Of a DNA stretch of 64,000 nucleotides, positions 16,016 through 24,347 are shown piece after piece (the first letter of the stretch is position 1; the number at the start of each line of letters is the position of its first letter). The position numbers and the translations under genes were made by a program. The notes below the pieces were generated by a model. It searched no databases. It was not told where the DNA came from and saw nothing but the letters and a program-made list of their open reading frames with translations. The stretch is from Qipengyuania sp. HL-TH1 (GTDB taxonomy: Bacteria; Pseudomonadota; Alphaproteobacteria; Sphingomonadales; Sphingomonadaceae). The DNA lies in the NCBI RefSeq assembly GCF_036365825.1, contig NZ_CP142675.1, positions 248,001-312,000 of the forward strand, read 5' to 3'.

Positions 16016-16098
16016 GGACGCCTCCTTTACCCGATTAACCCTTTCCGCGCGAAAGGTGTCCGCATTTGCGCAAATTTATGGAGTCGGCGAGGCGCGGC

Positions 16099-18615
16099 CT
16101 ACAGGTCGGGCAGGCGCTGGTCGGCGAAACCCCAGCCGTGGAGCGATTTCGATTGCGCGCGATCGAGCAGGGTCTTGGCATCGTCGATCGAATAGGGATG
16201 CGCGTTCTCCATCGCCTTGAGCTCGTTCCATGCCAGCGGAATGGCCACCGGCGCACCCGAGCGCGCCCGCGCCGAATAGGGCACCACTGCCGTCGCCCCG
16301 CGCTGGTTGCGCAGCCAGTCGATGAAGATCCGCCCCTTGCGCTTCGCCTTGCTCATGGTGGCGGTGAAGCGCTCGGGCTCGGCCATGCTCAGCGCCTCGG
16401 CGAACCGGCGCGAGAAATCCTTGTGCGCCTCCCAGTCATGGCCGGGCGTCAGCGGCACCACCACATGCACGCCCTTGCCGCCCGTCAGCATGGCAAAGCT
16501 GGTCAGGCCGAGATCGGCCAGCTGGGCGCGGATGTCGCGCGCCGCCTGTTTGACCTCGTCGAACCCCAGCCCCTCGTCGGGGTCGAGATCGAAGATCATC
16601 CGGTCGGGCCGTTCGACCGCATCGGAACGCGCGCACCAGCCGTGAAATTCGATCGTCCCCATCTGCACGCATTGCAGCAGCCCGCGCGCATCGTCGACGA
16701 ACAGGTAATCCTCGTGCCCGCCATCCTTCTCGCGGATCGGCACGGGGTGCACCGCATCGCCAAAGCTGCCGCTATCGTGCTTTTGGAAGAAACACTTCTT
16801 CGCCCGGCCCGAAGGGCAGCGCACCAGGCTGATCGGGCGCCGCGCGGCGAAGGGCAGCATGATCGCCGCCACGGCCTCGTAATAGTCGGCGAGCGCGCCC
16901 TTTGTCTGGCCGCTGTCGGGAAAGATCACCCGATCGCGGCTGGAAATCCTGACCGCGTCGCTGGTTTCGGCCGGTTTGGCCGGCGTTTCCGGCTGCACGC
17001 TGCTCGCATCCTTGTCGCCGCGCAGACCCAGATAGCTGCCGTGGCGGACATTCCCGTCGGCGGTAAACTCGGCAAAGGCGATTTCCGCGACCAGCTTGGG
17101 CGTGACCCAGGTGACCCCGCGCGACGAGGCCCGGTCGACTTCCGCCGGCGGGGTCTTGCGCGCCAGCCGCTTCATCTTGCCCGCGAGTTCGTCGAGATCG
17201 TCGGCGGAAAATCCGGTGCCGACATTGCCTTTGTAGACGAGGTCGTCGCCCTCGTGCTGCGCGACCAGCAGCGAAGCGAACGGCCGCCCCTTCGCGCTCG
17301 ACTTCTTCCACCCGATGATCACGAATTCCTGTCGCCGCGTGCATTTGACCTTCACCCAGGCCTTGCTGCGGCGCCCGGCATATTTGCCGTCGACGGTCTT
17401 GGAGATGATGCCTTCCTGCCCCGCATCGCACATCGCGCGGTACAGATGTTCGCCCGCGCCCAACACGTGTTCGGCAACATGGATCGGCGGATCGGCGGAA
17501 TCGAGCAGCGCTTCGAGCCGTTCCTTGCGTTCGATATTGGGCAGGCCGGTCAGATCCTCGCCATCGAGTTCGAGCAGGTCGAAGGCATGGAAGGCGAGCT
17601 TGTCCTCCTTGGCCTGCGATCCGTGCCCGCGCTTGAGCACCTGTTGCAGGGTGGAGAAGTCGGGATTGCCCTTGCCGTCGTAAGCGACGACTTCGCCGTC
17701 GATCAGGCACGAGGGCAGGTCGAGCGCGGCAATCGCCTCGACCAGCGGGCCGAACTTGTCGGTCCAGTCCTTGCCGTTGCGGGTGAACACGCGGACGGTA
17801 TCGCCCTTGACCGCCACCAGCGTGCGATAGCCGTCGAATTTGATCTCGTGCATCCAGCGATTGCCGGCGGGCACGTCGTCGACCAGCGTCGCCAGCTGCG
17901 GCTTGCGGTAATCGGGCAGCGGGGCGGCCTTGCTGCGTTTGGGCTTGGATTTGCCGGCATTGCGCGCGGAGGCCTTTTGCATCTGCGCAAGGAAGGCATC
18001 GTCCTTCTTTCCTGCCAGCGGGTATTCGCCCTGCTTGTCGCTGGCGATCCCGGCCATCGAACGCCCGGTCAGCACGCTGGTCAATTCGCGCTGGACCAGC
18101 CCGTCGCCCGCTTCGGCATTGTCGTCCTGCAGTTTGCGCAGCAGCCAATTCTCGCGTTTCTCGCCGGGCTTTTGCTTCAGCCGGATCAGCAGCCATTCGC
18201 CCTTCATCCGCTCGCCTTCGAGACAGAAGTGCAAATGCCCTTCCTCGAGGTCGCTCGCGCTCTTGCCCTCGATTGGCTGCCACGTCCCGCGGTCCCACAG
18301 CATCACCGTGCCGCCGCCATATTCGCCCTTGGGGATCACGCCTTCGAAATCGGCATAGGACATCGGGTGGTCTTCGGTCCGTACCGCCAGCCGCTTGATA
18401 TCGGGATCGGGGGACGGCCCCTTGGTCACCGCCCAGCTCTTGAGCACGCCATCGACCTCGAGCCGCAAGTCCCAGTGCAGACGGGTTGCGTCATGCTTCT
18501 GGACGATGAAGCGGTTGCCGGTCTCGCTGGCGAGCGGCTCGCCCGCTGGTTCGGGGGTCAGCGAGAAGTCCCGCTTGGCGTTGTATTCGGCGAGGGGGTC
18601 CTTGCGCGCGGCCAT
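16099..18615 (-). CDS. ligD: Non-homologous end-joining DNA ligase D (PE-LIG-POL)
   Basis: The product is 838 residues with three domains. An N-terminal phosphoesterase domain (about 35-165) has the HDATRLHWDLRLEVDG motif. A central ATP-dependent ligase (about 235-540) has the nucleotidyl lysine in EIKFDGYR at K259, plus LIDGEVV and EGIISK. A C-terminal archaeo-eukaryotic primase-type polymerase (about 560-835) has FDLDPDEGL with the metal aspartates and MLTGGKGVHVVVPL. The order PE-LIG-POL matches many proteobacterial LigDs. It repairs double-strand breaks with Ku, whose gene ends 3 bp before its start. This gene is the distal one of a ku-ligD operon. Confidence 0.96.
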   Translation of the reverse strand: MAARKDPLAEYNAKRDFSLTPEPAGEPLASETGNRFIVQKHDATRLHWDLRLEVDGVLKSWAVTKGPSPDPDIKRLAVRTEDHPMSYADFEGVIPKGEYGGGTVMLWDRGTWQPIEGKSASDLEEGHLHFCLEGERMKGEWLLIRLKQKPGEKRENWLLRKLQDDNAEAGDGLVQRELTSVLTGRSMAGIASDKQGEYPLAGKKDDAFLAQMQKASARNAGKSKPKRSKAAPLPDYRKPQLATLVDDVPAGNRWMHEIKFDGYRTLVAVKGDTVRVFTRNGKDWTDKFGPLVEAIAALDLPSCLIDGEVVAYDGKGNPDFSTLQQVLKRGHGSQAKEDKLAFHAFDLLELDGEDLTGLPNIERKERLEALLDSADPPIHVAEHVLGAGEHLYRAMCDAGQEGIISKTVDGKYAGRRSKAWVKVKCTRRQEFVIIGWKKSSAKGRPFASLLVAQHEGDDLVYKGNVGTGFSADDLDELAGKMKRLARKTPPAEVDRASSRGVTWVTPKLVAEIAFAEFTADGNVRHGSYLGLRGDKDASSVQPETPAKPAETSDAVRISSRDRVIFPDSGQTKGALADYYEAVAAIMLPFAARRPISLVRCPSGRAKKCFFQKHDSGSFGDAVHPVPIREKDGGHEDYLFVDDARGLLQCVQMGTIEFHGWCARSDAVERPDRMIFDLDPDEGLGFDEVKQAARDIRAQLADLGLTSFAMLTGGKGVHVVVPLTPGHDWEAHKDFSRRFAEALSMAEPERFTATMSKAKRKGRIFIDWLRNQRGATAVVPYSARARSGAPVAIPLAWNELKAMENAHPYSIDDAKTLLDRAQSKSLHGWGFADQRLPDL

Positions 18616-18618
18616 GGC

Positions 18619-19449
18619 CTAGGCGGACTTCTTGCGCCGCGAGGTCTTGGCGGGCTTCTCCTCCCCGACCGACTTCTTGAGCGCCGCCATCAGGTCGATG
18701 ACGTTGGAGCCGCCACCGGCATCGGGATCGTCGACATCCTCGATCACCGCGGTCTTGCTCTTCGACTTCGCTTTCTTGTCGATCAGCTTGCGCAGCGCCT
18801 GACCATAGCGATCCTCGAATTCACTCGCATCGAAGGGCGCGCTCTTCTGCTCGATCAGCGTGTTCGCCAGCTCGAGCAGTTCCTTCTTCGGCTTGGCATC
18901 GTCGATATCGTCGAAAAACGCCTGCCCTGCGCGCACTTCATCGGCATAGCGCAGCGTTTCGAGCAGCAGCCCCTTGCCGCAGGGCTTCACCGCGACCAGT
19001 TTCTCGCTGCCGCGCACCGACAGCTGGCCCAGCGCGACCTTCTTAGCCTTGCGCAGCGCCTCGCGCAGCACGATGAACGCTTCCTCGGCAAGTTCGTCCT
19101 GCGGCGCGACGTAATAGGGCTTTTCGAAATAGAGCGGGTCGATTTCGCAGGCATCGACGAACTGCACCAGTTCCAGCGTCCGCTTGCTCTCGATCCTGAC
19201 CGCGTCGATCTCGTCCTCGTCGAGCAGGACGTAATTGCCCTTCGAAACCTCGTAGCCCTTGATGATCTCGTCGCGGTCGACGGGACCGATCCCGGGCACG
19301 ACCTTCTCGTAGGAGATGCGCTTGCCGCTGGGTTCGTGGATCTGGTTGAACCGGATCTTCGCCCCCGATTTGGTCGCCGAGTAGATTTCGACCGGGATCG
19401 AAACCAGCGCCAGCCTGATCTGCCCCTGCCAGTATGCGCGTGCTGCCAT
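18619..19449 (-). CDS. ku: Ku protein (non-homologous end joining)
   Basis: The product is 276 residues starting MAARAYWQGQIRLALVSIPV, the standard start of bacterial Ku, at ATG 19449 with GGGAAGG upstream. The core beta-barrel contains RFNQIHEPSGKRISYEKVVP and IIKGYEVSKGNYVLLDEDEI. The C-terminal extension is Lys-rich (KKAKSKSKTAVIEDV, KTSRRKKSA), as in bacterial Ku tails that bind DNA and LigD. The homodimer rings DNA ends and recruits LigD. Two GGAAC boxes upstream do not have correctly spaced partners for a sigma-EcfG promoter. Confidence 0.96.
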   Translation of the reverse strand: MAARAYWQGQIRLALVSIPVEIYSATKSGAKIRFNQIHEPSGKRISYEKVVPGIGPVDRDEIIKGYEVSKGNYVLLDEDEIDAVRIESKRTLELVQFVDACEIDPLYFEKPYYVAPQDELAEEAFIVLREALRKAKKVALGQLSVRGSEKLVAVKPCGKGLLLETLRYADEVRAGQAFFDDIDDAKPKKELLELANTLIEQKSAPFDASEFEDRYGQALRKLIDKKAKSKSKTAVIEDVDDPDAGGGSNVIDLMAALKKSVGEEKPAKTSRRKKSA

Positions 19450-19681
19450 GTGCCTTCCCTTCAGGCGAAACAGCGCTCCGGGCGCGTATGCGTTCCTAAC
19501 CGCGCGTGGGAAGCGGCGCGGGCGGTTCCTCATCCCCGCGGGGCGCGGGTGCCGTTCAGTCCCGTATTGACCAAATGCCGGGGATCGTGGCAAGCGGCCC
19601 GCGCATGGCACGCAGCATGAGCGAACCGACCGGCAACCCCCGCGGTTGCCAGCTCGATTTCTCCGCGATTGCCAATGCCTT

Positions 19682-19755
19682 GCGGGTGTAGCTCAATGGT
19701 AGAGCAGCAGCTTCCCAAGCTGACGACGAGGGTTCGATTCCCTTCACCCGCTCCA
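19682..19755 (+). tRNA. tRNA-Gly (anticodon CCC)
   Basis: The 74-nt sequence begins GCGGGTG and ends CACCCGC-T-CCA, so the acceptor stem pairs over 7 bp and CCA is encoded. The D arm is GCTC-AATGGTA-GAGC, the anticodon loop is TTCCCAA with CCC at positions 34-36, and the T arm is GAGGG-TTCGATT-CCCTT. Base 27-43 is not Watson-Crick. It decodes GGG. It is an isolated gene on the plus strand between ku and the YeiH gene. Confidence 0.96.
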
Positions 19756-19816
19756 CTCACCAGGTCCGTTTGCGGGGGATCGGCGGCGCCGGCGGTATCG
19801 CCGCCGGGGGCGATGC

Positions 19817-20899
19817 ATGCGAATGGGGGCCATGCGCGACAAGACCGACAGCTACTGGATGGCCGATCTCTACGGCGAGCTCCAGCTTGAGCCGCCCGGA
19901 GCGAAACGTTCGTGGCTGGCGGTGGTGCCGGGGCTGTTGCTGGTCGCAATTGCCGCCTGCGCGGCGCTGTGGCTGAGCGAGCATTACGGCGCGCCCGCGA
20001 TCCTGATCGGGCTGTTGCTGGGCTTCGCGCTGAATTTCGCAGGCGAGGATGCGCGGCTCCTGCCGGGGTTCGACCTCGCTTCGCAGACATTGCTGCGGGT
20101 CGGCATCGTCCTGCTTGGCCTGCGTGTGACCTTTGCGGAAATCGCCAGCCTCGGGGCGGGACCGTTCCTGGCGCTGCTCGCGATCATGGCGTGCGTGATC
20201 GGCATGGGCATCCTTGCCGCGCGGCTGGTCCGGCTCGACTGGCAGTTCGGCCTGCTGGCCGGCGGCGCGACTGCGATTTGCGGGATCTCCGCGGCGCTGG
20301 CGTTATGGAGCATCATCGGCAGCAAGCGCGTGGGGCAGGAAGGCTTCGCGATCGTGGTGCTCGGCACCACGCTGGCAAGCGCGCTGGCATTGGTGGCCTA
20401 TCCCGCGCTCGCCGGGGCGCTGGGTCTGGACGACCGGCAGGCGGGGTTCCTAATCGGCGCGGCCATTCACGATGTCGCGCAGGCGATCGGGGGCGGCTTT
20501 GCCTTTTCGGACGAGGCGGGGGCAGTCGCGACGGTGGTCAAGCTGTCGCGGGTGGCCATGCTGGTGCCGCTGCTGATCGTGGTCGGGCTGCTGCTGCAGC
20601 GCGGCGGGACGCGCGATGCGGGCACCGGACCCGCGCTTTCGCTACGCCGGGGTATCCCTTGGTTCATCGCGGGGTTTGTCGCATTGGTGACGCTCAACAG
20701 CACCGTTGCACTCCCGCCCATGGCCGGCGAATGGGGTGCCAGCGCGGCCAGCTTCTTCCTGCTGCTCGCGGTAACCTCTGCCGCGATCAAGGCCAATCTG
20801 TCGGGAATCCTCGCGCATGGCTGGCGCTCGTTCGTGCCGGTGGTAGGATCGACACTCGTCGCTTTCATCCTCGCGCTGTCGTTCGCGCATTTCATCTAG
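19817..20899 (+). CDS. YeiH family putative sulfate exporter
   Basis: The product is 360 residues (348 or so if translation starts at the third ATG, 19832, which has GGGGG close by). There are about ten membrane helices after a short cytosolic N-terminus. ILIGLLLGFALNFA, LLRVGIVLLGLRVTFAEIAS, GGATAICGISAALALWSIIG, IGAAIHDVAQAIGGGFAFS and a C-terminal SAAIKANLSGILAHGWRSFV match the YeiH/PF03601 family. Members are annotated as sulfate exporters, though evidence is limited to a few cases. A small DUF6356 gene follows 17 bp later. Confidence 0.9.
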   Translation: MRMGAMRDKTDSYWMADLYGELQLEPPGAKRSWLAVVPGLLLVAIAACAALWLSEHYGAPAILIGLLLGFALNFAGEDARLLPGFDLASQTLLRVGIVLLGLRVTFAEIASLGAGPFLALLAIMACVIGMGILAARLVRLDWQFGLLAGGATAICGISAALALWSIIGSKRVGQEGFAIVVLGTTLASALALVAYPALAGALGLDDRQAGFLIGAAIHDVAQAIGGGFAFSDEAGAVATVVKLSRVAMLVPLLIVVGLLLQRGGTRDAGTGPALSLRRGIPWFIAGFVALVTLNSTVALPPMAGEWGASAASFFLLLAVTSAAIKANLSGILAHGWRSFVPVVGSTLVAFILALSFAHFI

Positions 20900-20916
20900 C
20901 CAGCGGAGCAATCCCG

Positions 20917-21165
20917 ATGTCGATCTTCACCGACCATCCCCATGCGATCGGCGAGAGCTATGGCGAGCACCTCGTCAGCGCATCGCGCTTCGGGGGACGG
21001 CTGATCGTCGCCGGGCTGGCGTGTATCACACACGGGATATTCCCGTTCTGGTGCAAGAGCACGGGCAGCCGGGCGGTGCACCGGCTGGCCGCCGACATGA
21101 TCCATGGCCGCGAGAAATTCGACGGCAAGGCCCGGCAGGGCCAGCAGAAGGACTGGTGCATCTAG
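20917..21165 (+). CDS. DUF6356 family protein (82 aa)
   Basis: ATG at 20917 is preceded by GCGGAGC. The translation starts MSIFTDHPHAIGESYGEHLV and matches the small DUF6356 proteins common in Sphingomonadales, which share the HP-x3-GESYxEH and ASRFGGRLIVAGLACITHGI pattern. The middle segment (about 28-48) is hydrophobic and may be membrane-associated. The C-terminus RKxQQKDWCI-like tail is hydrophilic. The function is unknown. It probably shares a transcript with the YeiH gene. Confidence 0.82.
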   Translation: MSIFTDHPHAIGESYGEHLVSASRFGGRLIVAGLACITHGIFPFWCKSTGSRAVHRLAADMIHGREKFDGKARQGQQKDWCI

Positions 21166-21182
21166 GCCCCGCGCGGCCCTGA

Positions 21183-21977
21183 CTATCGCGGCGGCATGCG
21201 GATCGCGCCGTCGAGCCGGAACTGGTGCGCGTTGATGTAGCTGTTGCGCGCAATCTCGCAGATCAGCGAAGCGAATTCCTCCGGATGCCCGAGCCGCTTG
21301 GGGAAGGGCACGCTGGCGTTGAGCTGGTCCCACATCTGCGGGTTGCGGTCCTTCATGCCGAGCATCAGCGGCGTGGCGAAAATGCCGGGCATGACCGAAT
21401 TTACGCGGATGCCCAGATCCATCAGATCGCGCGCCATCGGCAGGACGAGCCCGTTCACCCCGGCCTTGCAACTGCCGTAGATGACCTGGCCAATCTGCCC
21501 GTCCTGCGCGGCGACACTGGCGGTCAGCGTGATGCAGCCGCGTTCGCCATCCTCGTTCAGCGGTTCGGCATTGGCCATGCCCAGCGCCGACAGGCTGGCG
21601 ACCCGGTAGGACGAGACGAGGATGCCCTCGGCCCCGAACGCGTAATCCTCGGTCGACAGGCGCTTGTAGCCGCCGCTTGCCTTGTCCCAGCCGAGCGTCT
21701 TGCCGCGGCGGCTGGTCATCGCGCAATGGACTGTCACGCGTTCCTGGCCATGCGCGCTGCGCGCCGTGGCGAAGCCGTCAACCACCGCTTGCTCGTCGGT
21801 GATATCGAGATGCGCGAAGGTGCCGCCGATGGCCTTGGCATGGGCTTCGCCGGCTTCGCCATTGACGTCGAAGATCGTCACCTTGAGCCCGGCATCGGCC
21901 AGCGCCTGCGCGCTCGCCTTGCCCAAGCCCGATGCCCCGCCGGTGACGACGGCTGCCATGCCCTGTTCCAATTTCAC
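21183..21977 (-). CDS. SDR family oxidoreductase (type II 3-hydroxyacyl-CoA dehydrogenase-like)
   Basis: The product is 264 residues from GTG 21977 (GGGGAGAG upstream); an internal ATG at 21959 is the alternative. VVTGGASGLGKASAQALADA is the NAD-binding TGxxxGxG motif, VTIFDVNGEAG gives the acidic residue for NAD rather than NADP, and the catalytic YGSCK tyrosine/lysine is at about 172-176. PMARDLMDLGIRVNSVMPGI and LICEIARNSYINAHQFRLDG match the 17-beta-HSD10/HADH2-like branch. It may act on hydroxyacyl-CoAs or hydroxysteroids. Confidence 0.88.
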   Translation of the reverse strand: MKLEQGMAAVVTGGASGLGKASAQALADAGLKVTIFDVNGEAGEAHAKAIGGTFAHLDITDEQAVVDGFATARSAHGQERVTVHCAMTSRRGKTLGWDKASGGYKRLSTEDYAFGAEGILVSSYRVASLSALGMANAEPLNEDGERGCITLTASVAAQDGQIGQVIYGSCKAGVNGLVLPMARDLMDLGIRVNSVMPGIFATPLMLGMKDRNPQMWDQLNASVPFPKRLGHPEEFASLICEIARNSYINAHQFRLDGAIRMPPR

Positions 21978-22056
21978 TCTTGCTCTCCCCTCTATGTTTC
22001 CCTTGCGCCCGTGCTATCGCAAGCCGACGGGTAGAGGAAGGGGAGCCGAGACCGCC

Positions 22057-22620
22057 ATGACATCGCTGCTGTTTGCCATGGTCGCGAGCTTCCTGACCGC
22101 CACGGGCGCGCGCGACCAATTGCTTGTCGCGCGGCTGGCGGGCGTGCTGGGCGCGTCCACCCCATTGCTGGTCGTGGCGCTGGCAAGCTCGGCGGTCACC
22201 GCGGGCATTGCGGCATGGGCGGGTGCCTGGCTGGCCCGGACCATGTCGGAGGATGCAGCGACCATGTTCGTCGCCATCGCCCTGCTGCTCGCGGCGGTCG
22301 AATGCGCCTGGCCCAATCGCGAGAAAACGCCGAGGGAACCGACCCGCTCGCTCGGCGCGCTCGCGATCGTGCTGTTCGCGCGGCAATTGACCGATGCCTC
22401 GCGCTTCCTCGTCGCGGCTTTCGCGGTGGTCTTCGCCTATTGGCCGCTCGCGGGACTGGGCGGGGCGCTGGGCGGCGGCGGCGCGGTGGCGGTGGGCTGG
22501 TCGCTCGGATTGGCGCTGGAAGACAAGCTGCCCCTGCGCGCGATCAGGATCGCTCTGGCGCTGATCTTGTTCATCCTTGCCGCGATCACGGGGCTGAGCG
22601 CGCGGGGCATTATCGGATAA
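22057..22620 (+). CDS. Small multi-pass membrane protein, divergent TMEM165/GDT1-like
   Basis: The product is 187 residues from ATG 22057. It has six predicted membrane helices in two similar halves. The first half starts LFAMVASFLTATGARDQLLV and the second VLFARQLTDASRFLVAAFAV. These positions correspond to the E-x-G-D-K motif of GDT1 cation/proton exchangers, but the acidic/Gly/Asp pattern is only partly kept (ATGARDQ and RQLTDAS). I therefore call it GDT1-like with caution. It is divergent from the SDR gene. Confidence 0.6.
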   Translation: MTSLLFAMVASFLTATGARDQLLVARLAGVLGASTPLLVVALASSAVTAGIAAWAGAWLARTMSEDAATMFVAIALLLAAVECAWPNREKTPREPTRSLGALAIVLFARQLTDASRFLVAAFAVVFAYWPLAGLGGALGGGGAVAVGWSLGLALEDKLPLRAIRIALALILFILAAITGLSARGIIG

Positions 22621-22711
22621 ATCGATCACTGCCACCACCGATAATCGAGAAACCCAAATCGACGTTCGGCGTTAGTGTAGTGAATTCCACAATCATGAAG
22701 GGGCAAATCAA

Positions 22712-23173
22712 ATGGCAGACGTCGGCGATAACTCGAAAGCTGGTCTGGTAAGCGCGCTCAATGGCGCGCTGGCCGATACGGTAGCACTCTATTTCAAAAC
22801 GAAGAATTTCCACTGGCATGTCGCGGGGCCGCGCTTTCGCGACCTGCACGTCCTGTTCGACGAACAGGCTGCCCAGCTGGTCGGCACGGTCGACGATCTT
22901 GGCGAGCGCGTGCGCAAGAATGACGAATATACGCTCACTTCGATCGGCAGCGTGATGAAGAATACCCGCATCAAGGATCAGGACGACGTCACGCTCTCGG
23001 CCGACACGATGGTCAAGGAACTGCGCGACGACAACAAGACGCTGCACGGGCGTCTGCTCGAGGTGAAGGAAGCCGCCGAAGAAGCGGGCGACAACGCCAC
23101 CAGCGGGGTGGTCGACGACTGGATCGACGAATGCGAGGAACGCATCTGGTTCCTCAACCAGACCAGCAAGTAA
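22712..23173 (+). CDS. dps: Dps family DNA-binding ferritin-like protein
   Basis: The product is 153 residues. KTKNFHWHVAGPRFRDLHVL followed by FDEQA is the Dps signature: the His and Asp/Glu residues form the inter-subunit ferroxidase site. The C-terminal helix ends DDWIDECEERIWFLNQTSK. The N-terminus is short, without a Lys-rich tail, so DNA binding may be weak. Dps dodecamers oxidise and store iron using peroxide and protect DNA in stationary phase. ATG 22712 follows a poor Shine-Dalgarno (AAGGGG 10 nt away). A stem-loop follows at 23199. Confidence 0.94.
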   Translation: MADVGDNSKAGLVSALNGALADTVALYFKTKNFHWHVAGPRFRDLHVLFDEQAAQLVGTVDDLGERVRKNDEYTLTSIGSVMKNTRIKDQDDVTLSADTMVKELRDDNKTLHGRLLEVKEAAEEAGDNATSGVVDDWIDECEERIWFLNQTSK

Positions 23174-23198
23174 GCGATCCGCCTCATACAGGCACACC

Positions 23199-23228
23199 GG
23201 CCGCCTTTCCCCTTGGGGAAGGGCGGCC
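23199..23228 (+). terminator. Probable terminator stem-loop after dps
   Basis: GGCCGCCTTTCCCC (23199-23212) pairs with GGGGAAGGGCGGCC (23215-23228) with one G-U pair; the real loop would open a few of the innermost pairs. It lies 26 bp after the dps stop and 18 bp before the pgl start. There is no clear T run. Confidence 0.5.
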
Positions 23229-23246
23229 TTGGTGTATCAGGGGCGC

Positions 23247-23867
23247 ATGGATAATGTGACCATCGTCGAGAACTGCAATGATGCCGCCATCGCCGACTGG
23301 CTGGCGGCGCGGCTGGGCGACGCGCTGAGCGCGAGTACGGGGCCAGTGACCATCACCGTGCCCGGCGGTTCGACCCCGTTCCCGATCATCGAAGCGCTGC
23401 TGGCGCATGATCTCGACTGGACCCGGCTGGTCGTCTGGCCGGGCGACGACCGCGTGGTGCCCGAAGACCATGCCGCGTCGAACACCGGCCGCTTGCGCGA
23501 TCTGTTCGAACCTGCCGGGGCCGAAGTGGTCACGCTCACCGAGATGGAAGCGGTGCCGCGCTTCTCGCTCGCTTGGCTTGGCATGGGCACCGATGGCCAT
23601 ATCGCCTCGCTCTTTCCCAATACCGATCCCCGGGTCGACGACCCGCGCCGGATCGTCCGCCTGACCCCCGACCCGCTGCCGCCCGAGGCGCCCTTCGACC
23701 GGATCAGCCTGACCATGCCCGCACTGCTCGCGAGCGATGCATTGCTGTTCGTCATCCGCGGCGAAGAGAAGCGTGCCATTTTCGAACAAGCCCTTGTGGG
23801 CAAACATGATTTCCCGGTTGCACGCCTGCTGGGCGCAGCTAAACAGCCGGTCACATGCTTCACCTGA
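23247..23867 (+). CDS. pgl: 6-phosphogluconolactonase
   Basis: The product is 206 residues from ATG 23247 (MDNVTIVENC, AGGGG close upstream). VPGGSTPFPIIEALLAHDLD is the phosphate-binding loop and WLGMGTDGHIASLFPNTDP carries the catalytic histidine. VWPGDDRVVPEDHAASNTGR is the third family motif. The protein is about 20 residues shorter than typical Pgl. It hydrolyses 6-phosphogluconolactone in the oxidative pentose phosphate or Entner-Doudoroff route. No zwf or edd is adjacent. The next gene starts within its last codons. Confidence 0.92.
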   Translation: MDNVTIVENCNDAAIADWLAARLGDALSASTGPVTITVPGGSTPFPIIEALLAHDLDWTRLVVWPGDDRVVPEDHAASNTGRLRDLFEPAGAEVVTLTEMEAVPRFSLAWLGMGTDGHIASLFPNTDPRVDDPRRIVRLTPDPLPPEAPFDRISLTMPALLASDALLFVIRGEEKRAIFEQALVGKHDFPVARLLGAAKQPVTCFT

Positions 23868-24325
23868 TACCCAAGCCGCTGCACCGGTTGGCACTCCGTC
23901 TGGCCCATCGGCTGCGCCATCATTGGCGCAAGGCCAGCGGCAGAACGGGCGCGGGGGTGAGCGTGATCGCGCGCGACCTCGGCGGCCAGATCCTGCTCGT
24001 CCGCCACAGCTACGGTCCGGCGGGCTGGTTCCTGCCAGGCGGCGGGATCGGGCGCCGCGAGACTCCCGAACAGGCCGCGCACCGCGAAATTCGCGAGGAA
24101 ATAAGCTGCACCATCGAGGGGCTGAAACCGCTCGGGGTGATCGAGGAAGAACTCTCGGGCGCCCCGCACAGCGCGCATATCTTTGCCGGCGTGGTCGATG
24201 CGATGCCTCGGGTGGACGGGCGCGAAGTGGTGGAGGCGCGGTTTTTCCCGATCCATTCGCTGCCCGAACCGCTCAGCGCGCGCACCACCGCGCGGCTCGC
24301 GCTGTGGCAGAACCGCAAGAACTGA
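23855..24325 (+). CDS. NUDIX hydrolase
   Basis: The product is 156 residues. The Nudix box GGIGRRETPEQAAHREIREE is complete through the metal-binding REIREE; the following Gly is Ser (EEISCTI). The N-terminal 30 residues are Arg/His/Leu-rich (HRLALRLAHRLRHHWR), probably amphipathic. RFFPIHSLPEPLSART ends the domain. Substrate unknown. The start overlaps pgl by 13 bp, so the two are probably coupled. Confidence 0.88.
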   Translation: MLHLIPKPLHRLALRLAHRLRHHWRKASGRTGAGVSVIARDLGGQILLVRHSYGPAGWFLPGGGIGRRETPEQAAHREIREEISCTIEGLKPLGVIEEELSGAPHSAHIFAGVVDAMPRVDGREVVEARFFPIHSLPEPLSARTTARLALWQNRKN

Positions 24326-24347
24326 CCTGCTGGGGTCGGCGCGGGAC

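Noticed and set aside
19450..19560. Sigma-EcfG promoter before ku
   Set aside because: GGAAC boxes occur on the minus strand but the next GTT lies about 20 or 24 bases away, not 16-17.
16066..19620. A very long open frame on the plus strand opposite ligD and ku
   Set aside because: Open antisense frames are expected in GC-rich genes; its translation has no domain signal and is full of Arg/Ala/His, while ligD and ku are clear on the other strand.
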